Shown here: positions 16,041 to 22,884 of the stretch, piece after piece
Position numbering within the stretch: position 1 is the stretch's first letter
Layout: each line of letters begins with the position of its first letter
Assembly (NCBI GenBank): GCA_031292015.1
Contig: JARLHY010000042.1
Coordinates: 1 to 62,432 of the forward strand
Length of the DNA stretch: 62,432 nt
From: Negativicutes bacterium
GTDB lineage: Bacteria > Bacillota_C > Negativicutes > Sporomusales_B > JARLHX01
Reading direction: 5' to 3'
Made by a program: the position numbers and the translations under genes
Notes under the pieces: model-generated
Databases searched by the model: none
What the model was told of the DNA's origin: nothing
Seen by the model: only the letters and a program-made list of their open reading frames with translations

Positions 16041-16907
16041 ATGCTCGTGGCGTTGAAATACCTGGGACGGGTCAGGTCGGGAGTCACTGCGCCGCAGTTG
16101 TTCCGGGGCGACGACCGCAAAGTCTATGTCGTCAAGTTGCAAAACAATATCCTTGGCCCCAAAGTACTTGTCAGTGAACTGCTCGCAGCCAGATTGGGCG
16201 AACTCATCGGCCTCTGCTTTCCCCCGGCGGGGGTGATCGAAATTAGCGCCGAACTGATAGAAAGTGACCGGCACCTGCGGGAAATGGGAGTCACTCCGGG
16301 CCGGCATTTCGCTTCCCGCTATCTAAACCGCAGCCGATACGTCACCAGGAGCAGCCTGAAAAAAGCCGTCAATACCGCCGAGATGGCCGGGGTTGTACTG
16401 TTCGATCATATGTTTCATAATTCCGACCGCACCACCAACGGCAAAAACCTTCTGCTCCGGCCGGAGGAGGGCGGTCTTAAGCTGTACGCCATCGACAACT
16501 CCCATCTTTTCAAGTCCGGCCGCTGGACGCTGGAGTCGCTCAAGAAGCTTGGCGGAGTCATCAGGCCATATTACCGCTTCGCTTACGGCCGGCTGCTCAA
16601 AGACCACCTTATGCCGGAAGACTTTCTGCCGTATATCGAAAAAATTACCCAAATCAGCGACAGTCAGATCGCTGCAATTGTGGCGGAAATTCCCGGCGAA
16701 TGGCTGCCGGATGAAGATGAACGGGAAGAGCTGGTCCGGTTCGCCTGTCGGCGGCGGGATATGGCCCCCGATATCTGGCAGGAGCTGTGCGACTATATTC
16801 CGGAAGCCCGCGGTGGTCGCCAGTGGTGGGGCGGGAAAAAAGAAGAACCGGCCGGGAAAAAAAAGCTAAAATGGCTTGGCCGGCGTTCTCACAGCAAGAG
16901 CGGCTGA
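16041..16907 (+). CDS. HipA-like (HipA_2-type) protein kinase-fold protein
   Basis: About 288 residues starting MLVALKYLGRVRSG. Kinase-like landmarks are the nucleotide-binding Lys in VYVVKLQNN, the catalytic-loop equivalent DHMFHNSDRTTNGKNLLL (Asp plus Asn) and the metal-binding equivalent YAIDNSHLF. This matches the stand-alone HipA_2 group found in spore-forming Firmicutes rather than the toxin HipA with its partner HipB; no antitoxin-like gene is adjacent. Target unknown. The ATG at 16041, eight bases after GGAGG, fits the family's N-terminus better than the ATG at 16026. The C-terminus ends in a Lys/Gly/Arg-rich tail. Confidence 0.75.
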   Translation: MLVALKYLGRVRSGVTAPQLFRGDDRKVYVVKLQNNILGPKVLVSELLAARLGELIGLCFPPAGVIEISAELIESDRHLREMGVTPGRHFASRYLNRSRYVTRSSLKKAVNTAEMAGVVLFDHMFHNSDRTTNGKNLLLRPEEGGLKLYAIDNSHLFKSGRWTLESLKKLGGVIRPYYRFAYGRLLKDHLMPEDFLPYIEKITQISDSQIAAIVAEIPGEWLPDEDEREELVRFACRRRDMAPDIWQELCDYIPEARGGRQWWGGKKEEPAGKKKLKWLGRRSHSKSG

Positions 16908-16930
16908 TACGGCCGCCCTTGCTGTGAGAA
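16887..16930. terminator. Large hairpin at the end of the HipA-like gene
   Basis: TTCTCACAGCAAG...GCGGC pairs with GCCGC...CTTGCTGTGAGAA, with the stop codon in its loop. It is followed by A's on the plus strand, so its T-run faces the minus direction. Confidence 0.6.
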
Positions 16931-16937
16931 AAAATGT

Positions 16938-17077
16938 TTGACATTCTGCCGCCGCCGCTGGTACCATTAACATGTAGTGTAGCAGGAAAGTTTTTAGTCG
17001 GCGGGTTTCTTGCAGTATGGCAGGATGGCGGGAAGAGTGAATGCACTCCTGGCTAAGGGGTGTTTTTTGTTTTTTTT
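16938..17077 (+). promoter_or_regulatory. Promoter, NAG-triplet leader and attenuator before the symporter-hutP operon
   Basis: TTGACA (16938-16943), an 18-base spacer and TACCAT (16962-16967) form a promoter. The transcript would then contain many AG-ending triplets (TAG, CAG, AAG and so on between 16975 and 17035), and then a hairpin CACTCC-TGGCTAA-GGGGTG (17044-17062) with a long T-tract. Because a HutP-family gene is second in this operon, and HutP binds NAG repeats in RNA to prevent termination, this is probably the target of autoregulated antitermination. The assignment is inference. Confidence 0.55.
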
Positions 17078-17113
17078 CGGCCTGTCGACAATGAAGAGAG
17101 GTAGGATGGGAAA

Positions 17114-18532
17114 ATGAGCATTCAGTTGGTTATCGTTATCGCTTATATCATCGTTTTATTTGCCATCAGTATCTATGTAAAGCGCCGGGCGGCCAGCAGC
17201 ACCGGCTTTTTGTTCGCCGGGCGCAAATTGACCACATTGCTGGTGGCGACCAACATCGCCGGCACGGCCATCGGCGCGGCGTCGACCATCGGTGCGGCTG
17301 AGAACGCCTTCACTTCAGGCATCGCCGCAGGCTGGTACAATGTCGCCTGGGCTGCCGGAGCGGTGCTGATGGCCATGGTGGCTGCCGGCAAATACCGCGA
17401 GATGAACTGCACCACCATCCCGGAATTATTTGAACGTTACTATGATAAAAAAGGGCGGGCTATCGCCGTGCTGGGGCTGATCACCATCCAACTGGTGATC
17501 ACCTCGCTGCAGTATCTGGCCGGTGGGGCCATCCTGTCCTCGCTGCTGCCCAACATCTTCTCTTTCCAGGGCGGCATGATAACAAGCGCGGTTGTCTTCA
17601 TAGGCACCACCATCATCGGCGGTCTGTGGTCATCCGGCCTGTCCAACATTCTCAGCGTGACGCTGATTTATATCGGAATCCTCATCAGTACGGTGACCAT
17701 CGTTTCCAATCAGGGCGGTTTTAGCGCCATTGCCGCTTCCTTGCCTGCCGGTGTCGACTGGTTCGGGCCGCTTGGCGGACTGGGCCTGGCGACCATCATC
17801 GGCTGGTTCGCTGTCATGATGACCCAGACCATTACCGCTCAGGGACCGGTGCAGGTGGCCTGCTCCGCCGTGGATGGGAAGGCGGCCCGCAGGGGATTTT
17901 TGTGGGGAGCGCTGCTGATTTTTCCGGTGGGCTTTTTATGCGCCATTATGGGTGTAGCCGCGCGGGCGGCCCATCCGGATATCAAGGCGACCATGGCCCT
18001 GCCCCAGATGATCATGGGCCTTGATCCAATCGTATCAGGCCTGACACTGGCCGCCCTCTGGGCGGCGGACGTCTCTACTGCCTGCCACATTCTTCTGGGA
18101 GCCGGCACTTTGTTTTCCCAGGATGTTTATAAGCGGTTTATCAATCCATCCATCAGCGACGCCCGCTACACCCTGATGAATCGTCTGGCCATATTGGTGC
18201 TGGGGATTGTGACTTTATGGCTGGCCTTCAACGCCGTCGGCATTCTAAGAACCATGCTGATCGGTCTAAGCCTGACCACAGCCTTTACTCTGGTATTTCT
18301 GTTTACAATGTTCGCTCCGTCTTTTTGCCGCCGCAACTCGGCCTTTTACACAACCCTGGCCGGGATGGCTACTCTCTTTGCCTGGCAGGTCTTCCCGGCG
18401 GTCCAGATTTTCGCTCATCCCATCTATATGGAATGGCTGGTGTGTCTGATCACCTTCTTCATCGTCGCGGCTGTGGATAAAAACCAGATTGCCGTCCAAG
18501 CGGATACGGAGGTTGGAAAAGTTGGAAGTTAG
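17114..18532 (+). CDS. Sodium:solute symporter (SSS family)
   Basis: 472 residues with about 12-13 hydrophobic helices. The N-terminal helix and loop GFLFAGRKLTTLLVATNIAG, with the following GAASTIGAAENAF, are typical of the SSS family, whose helix 1 region forms part of the sodium and substrate sites. Other landmarks are the TTIPELFERYYDKKG loop and ALWAADVSTACHILLGAG. It moves an organic solute inward with Na+. The 11-base overlap with a HutP-family gene suggests an amino acid or its breakdown product (histidine or urocanate would fit), but no hut catabolic gene is present, so substrate is unproven. Confidence 0.85.
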   Translation: MSIQLVIVIAYIIVLFAISIYVKRRAASSTGFLFAGRKLTTLLVATNIAGTAIGAASTIGAAENAFTSGIAAGWYNVAWAAGAVLMAMVAAGKYREMNCTTIPELFERYYDKKGRAIAVLGLITIQLVITSLQYLAGGAILSSLLPNIFSFQGGMITSAVVFIGTTIIGGLWSSGLSNILSVTLIYIGILISTVTIVSNQGGFSAIAASLPAGVDWFGPLGGLGLATIIGWFAVMMTQTITAQGPVQVACSAVDGKAARRGFLWGALLIFPVGFLCAIMGVAARAAHPDIKATMALPQMIMGLDPIVSGLTLAALWAADVSTACHILLGAGTLFSQDVYKRFINPSISDARYTLMNRLAILVLGIVTLWLAFNAVGILRTMLIGLSLTTAFTLVFLFTMFAPSFCRRNSAFYTTLAGMATLFAWQVFPAVQIFAHPIYMEWLVCLITFFIVAAVDKNQIAVQADTEVGKVGS

Positions 18533-18953
18533 CAGTATTGAGGTCGGGCGGGCCGCGCTTGCGATGGCTATCAGCGCCGACCGGCAGGACGAGCAGGAGA
18601 TGCGCCAGCGGCTGAGCGGGCGCGGCATCCTGGCGGTGGCTGTGGATTTCGGTGGCGAATACCTGCCGTCACTGCGGAAGATTATCGAACGGGCGGTGGT
18701 TGCCGCCCAGCGTCAGGGCCTGGTAAGCGCCAACCATGTGGGGGAAGGCGCGGTCGCCGGCGCGGCCCACGCTGCCCTGGAGCAGATTACCCCGAAAGCG
18801 GTCGGGTTCAACGTTGGCGGCAAAATCGGCGTCGCCCGCTACGGCGAGCATCTGTGCGTAGCCATCTACCTTGGGGTGGGGGTACTCAACCTCAACGAAG
18901 TAGCGGTTGGGCTGGCCCATCGTTCCCTGCCGGCTGTCGACAGTGAAGATTGA
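18522..18953 (+). CDS. hutP: HutP-family RNA-binding antiterminator
   Basis: 143 residues. The sequence VGRAALAMAIS, then AVDFGGEYLPSLRKIIERAV, GLVSANHVGEGAVAGAAHAA and the final VGLAHR follows the HutP fold order; Bacillus HutP binds histidine and Mg2+ and wraps UAG-type RNA repeats to disrupt a terminator. TTG at 18522 is chosen because GGAGG lies nine bases upstream inside the symporter gene. It overlaps that gene by 11 bases, so the two are translationally coupled. A T-tailed hairpin in the operon leader at 17044 is the likely target. The specific effector is inferred by family. Confidence 0.75.
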   Translation: MEVSSIEVGRAALAMAISADRQDEQEMRQRLSGRGILAVAVDFGGEYLPSLRKIIERAVVAAQRQGLVSANHVGEGAVAGAAHAALEQITPKAVGFNVGGKIGVARYGEHLCVAIYLGVGVLNLNEVAVGLAHRSLPAVDSED

Positions 18954-19070
18954 GGCCGCAGCTTGCCGGTGCCTTCCTTGGCTGTTTCCGCGCATAAGGC
19001 GATTATTTCCGGGATAGCGGCGTCTTTCGCAGCCAAACTATAAACATACAAGGTTGCGGGAGGGATAGCT

Positions 19071-19229
19071 GTGAAAAAGCAACTGATTAGCGGCAATTTT
19101 TCCAGTATACCGTTGGCCACCCTGATTGCATCGACCCTTGACATAGCGCCTGAAGACGAAATTCGCGACGACGACTCTCCTGGTGAGGACAACCAGGCCG
19201 CAGAACAAGAACCGCCTGAAGCCCACTGA
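19071..19229 (+). CDS. Small hypothetical protein (52 aa) with acidic tail
   Basis: GTG start eight bases after GGGAGGG, 52 codons. The N-terminal third is mixed (KKQLISGNFSSIPLATLIAS) and the C-terminal half is strongly acidic (PEDEIRDDDSPGEDNQ, then more Glu). No family recognised. Support comes from the good ribosome site, the intact frame and a terminator right after it. The 117 bases before it, after the hutP gene, hold nothing else I can name. Confidence 0.45.
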   Translation: MKKQLISGNFSSIPLATLIASTLDIAPEDEIRDDDSPGEDNQAAEQEPPEAH

Positions 19230-19240
19230 GCGTTTCATAG

Positions 19241-19277
19241 CAAAAGGCCCTGTTCATTCCTTGAACAGGGCCTTTTG
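19241..19277. terminator. Bidirectional terminator
   Basis: CAAAAGGCCCTGTTCA with its exact complement and loop of five. A/T-tracts on both sides serve the plus-strand small ORF and the minus-strand deacetylase. Confidence 0.9.
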
Positions 19278-19298
19278 TCATTGCTCCGGACTTCGCTT

Positions 19299-20108
19299 TC
19301 AGTACGGTGATGATTCCGGCAGGGTGACGTCATATTCCAGCAGCGACGTTTTCGGCTGGTTGGCTGCAAGTAAACAGGTCAGCTTGTCGAAGTCGGTAAA
19401 CCGGAACACCGGAATCCGCCGCAGCAGAAAAAGGTCGTCCCGACCCGCCCGGTTCAAGCCTGTCAGCACCGTGAACGCGCACTCATACCCAGCCGATTCG
19501 ACAGCTTGCAGCGTCTGGAGATTATAAAAGCCGCCCGGGTATGCGAACCCCAGGACTTTTTGATGAGTCGCCTGCTCGGCCAATTTTTTCGACTGGACGA
19601 TCTCCCAGCGCAGCTTGTCATTGCCCAGTCCGGTAAGGTCGGGATGGGTCATCGAATGTCCCTCGATACCAAATCCGTTGGCTGCCATTTCGCGCAACTG
19701 CGGGCTGGACAGCCGTTTGGCCCGGTCGATATTGATGCCGACCATGAACAAAGCAGCCTTGAATCTGAATTTCTCCAGGATGGGAAGAGCCGTGGTAAAG
19801 TTGTCTTCATAGCCGTCATCAAAAGTAAGGACAATGGGTTTTTCCGGCAGTTTAGCCGGCTGGCCTTTCATATATCCCAAAAACTCATCAAGGGTAATGG
19901 TTTCAAACCCTGTATCCTTGAGCAGGCGCATCTGCCGCTCGAATTCGGCTGCAGAAACAGTCAGCTCCGGCATATCGGTGCCATCGTCGCTGACATGGTG
20001 ATAAAGTAGAACCGGGATTCCGTTCTGATACTGGGCGGCGGCAGGGCTCATCCAAACAGCGAGAACCAACAATACCACCGCAACCAGCGAGTACACTCTG
20101 GACAACAC
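19299..20108 (-). CDS. Secreted polysaccharide deacetylase (NodB family)
   Basis: 269 residues with a signal peptide (about 1-26, cut after PAAAQ). NodB motifs are VLLYHHVS near the mature N-terminus, motif 1 LTFDDGYEDN (catalytic Asp and metal Asp), motif 2 EGHSMTHPDL (two metal-binding His) and motif 3 FAYPGGFYN. These enzymes remove acetyl groups from N-acetylated sugars of peptidoglycan or other glycans outside the cell. GTG start with GGGGGTG upstream. It is monocistronic, with the shared terminator at its 3' end. Confidence 0.9.
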   Translation of the reverse strand: MLSRVYSLVAVVLLVLAVWMSPAAAQYQNGIPVLLYHHVSDDGTDMPELTVSAAEFERQMRLLKDTGFETITLDEFLGYMKGQPAKLPEKPIVLTFDDGYEDNFTTALPILEKFRFKAALFMVGINIDRAKRLSSPQLREMAANGFGIEGHSMTHPDLTGLGNDKLRWEIVQSKKLAEQATHQKVLGFAYPGGFYNLQTLQAVESAGYECAFTVLTGLNRAGRDDLFLLRRIPVFRFTDFDKLTCLLAANQPKTSLLEYDVTLPESSPY

Positions 20109-20211
20109 CGCTTCACCCCCAAAGGCCGGTTAATTCCTTATTACTTCTCTACAACCAGGCATCCTTCCTTTGACGAGGCGTTGTCAATTCGTGCTATGGC
20201 AGTAAAACCAT

Positions 20212-20457
20212 CTATTGACAGGGACGGTGGGCCTCCGGATAACAGCGCGGGTAGCAGGATGGCACGCAGGATGGACGGCAGTTGGGGGCGCAGGAAGGTC
20301 GGCAGGTCAACTCGGACGGACTGCATAAATAAGCAGGTCGACATAGCGGTAAATCCGGCGTGCAAGTTGGCCGGCAGGTAGGCGGGCACTGGCGGTGGCT
20401 GTCTGGCTTTTGCCAAATCACCAAAACGGGTTTTTCCCAGCAGTCATGTCTTGCCAT
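20212..20457 (-). CDS. Small Cys/Pro/Arg-rich repeat protein
   Basis: 81 residues, ATG preceded by GAGGTAAG. From residue 24 on it is a run of C-(R/P)-P-x-C-x-P units (CPPTCRPTCTP, CRPSCAPNCRPSCVPSC, CYPRCYP), with about 13 cysteines in total. Such periodic Cys/Pro proteins occur among spore-coat or exosporium proteins and metal-binding peptides. No signal peptide is evident. It lies on the same strand as the OM barrel gene and 100 bases upstream of the deacetylase. Role unproven, but the periodic composition argues against a chance frame. Confidence 0.55.
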   Translation of the reverse strand: MARHDCWEKPVLVIWQKPDSHRQCPPTCRPTCTPDLPLCRPAYLCSPSELTCRPSCAPNCRPSCVPSCYPRCYPEAHRPCQ

Positions 20458-20581
20458 GATTCTTACCTCATTCCTGGGCTCATGTCGAGCACTATTTCAT
20501 CATACGCCGCCAAAAGGAAACAGGTTACAGGCGAAATTTCGTCCGCGATCGGCCAGGCCTGGGCCTGTTGCGAACAACATT

Positions 20582-20616
20582 GAGAGCCGGCAACCCAACG
20601 CGGGCTGCCGGCTCTG
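20582..20616 (-). terminator. Terminator after the OM barrel gene
   Basis: GAGCCGGCA ... TGCCGGCTC stem with CCCGCG-type inner pairing, just downstream of the minus-strand gene ending at 20648. Confidence 0.65.
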
Positions 20617-20647
20617 CCAATCTTGTGTAAGGACCTTGAGTTGTTGT

Positions 20648-21259
20648 TTAGAATTTGAAGCCAAGGCCGTAAGTAACGCCTTTGACAGTGACATCGCCGG
20701 TTGCACCGCTGTCCAGGGTCAGGCCTTTGTACTTGGCGCTGCGGTAACCTACAGTCAGTTCGGTGTTTTTGGCGATTTCGTAGCCGACGCCGATTTCACC
20801 GCTGTATACCTTGCTGCCGCTGGCCAAAGTGGCGTAAAGATTAGTTTTATCGGCTATCTTGGTGGTGCCGGTGAGACCAAACTGCATTCCGTTGACGTTG
20901 CCGTTATCGTTGTAGTTGGCGTAGCTGCTGCCGACAAAGGCGGAAACTCCGCCGGTCAGTTTATAGAGAAGATTGAACTCCTGGGCTTTCAGGGCAGGAT
21001 TACCGATTGACGGCTCATCGGTTTTAAAGTTGTTGTATTTATATTGCAGGGCGAAATTGCTGCCGAGTCCTGTCGTGATTCCAAAACCGGTGGAAAAATC
21101 GCCGTCAAGTTTGGAGGAATCACTGGGGGTAAGGCCGGGAGAACCGAAGGTCACATCAACTGCCGTCTGTCCCGGGGCATAATTCGTAAGTGGGCTGGCA
21201 AAACAGGCTGCTGACAGTCCAAACACCAGGATAAACGCTAAACAAAGAATTTTTTTCAT
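20648..21259 (-). CDS. Outer-membrane beta-barrel protein (porin/OmpW-like, small)
   Basis: 203 residues with a signal peptide (MKKILCLAFILVFGLSAACF, cut after FAS). The mature protein alternates polar and hydrophobic residues in many Gly/Tyr-rich strands (FALQYKYNNF, EFNLLYKLTG, SGEIGVGYEI, ELTVGYRSAKY) and ends in YGLGFKF, a C-terminal Phe signal for assembly into the outer membrane. Start at 21259 is taken because AAAGGTGG precedes it at eight bases. It is direct evidence for a diderm envelope. About eight strands are implied; function is unknown. Confidence 0.85.
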   Translation of the reverse strand: MKKILCLAFILVFGLSAACFASPLTNYAPGQTAVDVTFGSPGLTPSDSSKLDGDFSTGFGITTGLGSNFALQYKYNNFKTDEPSIGNPALKAQEFNLLYKLTGGVSAFVGSSYANYNDNGNVNGMQFGLTGTTKIADKTNLYATLASGSKVYSGEIGVGYEIAKNTELTVGYRSAKYKGLTLDSGATGDVTVKGVTYGLGFKF

Positions 21260-21445
21260 TGTTGTTACCACCTTTGCAATGTTTTTATTTCAAGCCAGGT
21301 CAAATGTAAGGGTGCGCCGGCTGATCATTGCCGCCACAATCACCTCCCGCCGCTCTGTTTCTATGTAGTTGTCTCTAAGGCAAATGGTACACCCGGCTGA
21401 TGACAAAACTGTGACAGTTTCGCGCCAGGACCATTCCAACGGCAA

Positions 21446-21487
21446 AAAAAGACCGCCCCATAGCTTTTGCTATGGGGCGGTCTTCTG
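21446..21487 (-). terminator. Terminator after the isocitrate dehydrogenase gene
   Basis: AAGACCGCCCCATAG and exact complement with a six-base loop, T-run on the minus-strand side. Confidence 0.9.
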
Positions 21488-21524
21488 TAAAGGGCGCAGC
21501 CAATGGCTGAACGGTCTTCGCCGA

Positions 21525-22523
21525 TTACAGCCTGGCGATGATCGCTGCCGTAAATTCGGTGGTTGTGGACTTGCCGCCGAGATCGGGAGTCAGTGTCCTG
21601 CCGTCCAGCAGCACGGCGTCAAGCGCGGCGCGGATACGGGCGGCGACGGCCGACTCGCCGACATATTCCAGCAGCATCAGCCCGGACAGCAGCATGGCGC
21701 AGGGGTTTGCGACATTCTTGCCGGCGATGTCCGGCGCGGTGCCGTGGACGGCTTCAAAAATTGCACAATCAGTGCCGATGTTGCCGCCGGGGACCACGCC
21801 AAGGCCGCCCACCAGTCCGGCGCACAGATCGGAAATGATATCGCCATACAGATTGGGCGCGACAAGCACGTCGTACTTCTCCGGATTGACGACAAGCTGC
21901 ATGCAGAGGTTATCAACAATCACTTCTTCATAGCGGATGGCGGGGAAATTTTTCGCCACCTCCCGGGCACAGGCCAAAAACAGCCCATCCGTCAGTTTCA
22001 TGATATTGGCTTTATGTACAGCCGTCACCTTGCCGCGGCTGTGTTGAACGGCGTAGCGGAAGGCCGCCTCGACGATGCGGGTTGAAGCCTCTTTGGTGAT
22101 GATCTTGATCGATTCAGCCGCCGCACTGCCCACCCGATGCTCGATTCCGGCATAAAGATCTTCCGTATTTTCCCGGAAGATGACAAGATCAACATTTTCG
22201 TAGCGGGTCTTCACCGCAGGCAGCGACTTGACTGGCCGCAGATTGCAGTAAAGGTCAAAGGTCTTGCGCAAAGTGACGTTGATACTGCGGTAGCCTTCGC
22301 CGATCTGGGTTGTGAGTGGCCCTTTGAGCGCCAGCTTGTTGGTTCGGACGCTTTCCAGCGTTTCTTCCGGCAAAGGACTGCCATGTCGTTTTAAGCCGTC
22401 TTCGCCTGCGCTGCGCCTGTCCCAGACGATCGGTGCCCGGGCGGCGGCAAAAATCTCCTCGACCGCCGCGGCGATTTCCGGCCCGATGCCGTCACCGGGA
22501 ATAAGGGTTGCATAATGTTGCAA
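21525..22523 (-). CDS. NAD(P)-dependent isocitrate dehydrogenase, isopropylmalate-dehydrogenase family
   Basis: 332 residues from a TTG start at 22523, nine bases after AAAGAGG, giving the N-terminus LQHYATLIPGDGIGPEI. Family landmarks are GPLTTQIGEGYRSINVTLRK (substrate Ser/Asn and Arg), TFDLYCNLRPVKS, VIFRENTEDLYAGIEH, the KANIMKLTDGLF segment with catalytic Lys, NLYGDIISDLCAGLVGGLG and the C-terminal HGTAPDIAGKNVANP. The SxNVTLRK form points to isocitrate rather than isopropylmalate as substrate, and the short length to the NAD-type. It decarboxylates isocitrate to 2-oxoglutarate in the cytosol. Monocistronic. Confidence 0.85.
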   Translation of the reverse strand: MQHYATLIPGDGIGPEIAAAVEEIFAAARAPIVWDRRSAGEDGLKRHGSPLPEETLESVRTNKLALKGPLTTQIGEGYRSINVTLRKTFDLYCNLRPVKSLPAVKTRYENVDLVIFRENTEDLYAGIEHRVGSAAAESIKIITKEASTRIVEAAFRYAVQHSRGKVTAVHKANIMKLTDGLFLACAREVAKNFPAIRYEEVIVDNLCMQLVVNPEKYDVLVAPNLYGDIISDLCAGLVGGLGVVPGGNIGTDCAIFEAVHGTAPDIAGKNVANPCAMLLSGLMLLEYVGESAVAARIRAALDAVLLDGRTLTPDLGGKSTTTEFTAAIIARL

Positions 22524-22884
22524 GACATGTCGCCTCTTTTCTGGTTGAGAGTTTAATATTGCCAGTCCGTTATTGTTTATTACATTAGCGGACAGCCGGC
22601 AAATTGTCAATGTATTATTGTATCCGTAAGCAAATAAATTAATGTATACTTAAAAAAGGTCTTCTTGCCGGTCGCCAACTTTCAAATTTTTACAAAATTA
22701 TCTAATTGTCGGTGGTTTTGAAAGGATTTGTGATGAAAAGAACGAAGTTAACCTTATGGAAATAGCGAAAATGTATACCAACGTATAATTAACTTTGCTT
22801 ATGGATTATGGTAGTGTAAGGGATAGGGTACTTGCGCAATTTCCCTATTTAATTTTTTTTTCGGGACTGAGGAGAAGATCGATC
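22524..22884. other. Divergent intergenic region
   Basis: AT-rich gap between the minus-strand isocitrate dehydrogenase and the plus-strand GGDEF/HD-GYP gene. It should hold both promoters; a nine-codon frame with AAAGGA upstream near 22733 is too short to call. No other structure seen. Confidence 0.3.

Noticed and set aside
16041..16907. HipA toxin of a HipBA toxin-antitoxin pair
   Set aside because: No HipB-like helix-turn-helix gene is adjacent and the protein is shorter, as in the stand-alone HipA_2 group.
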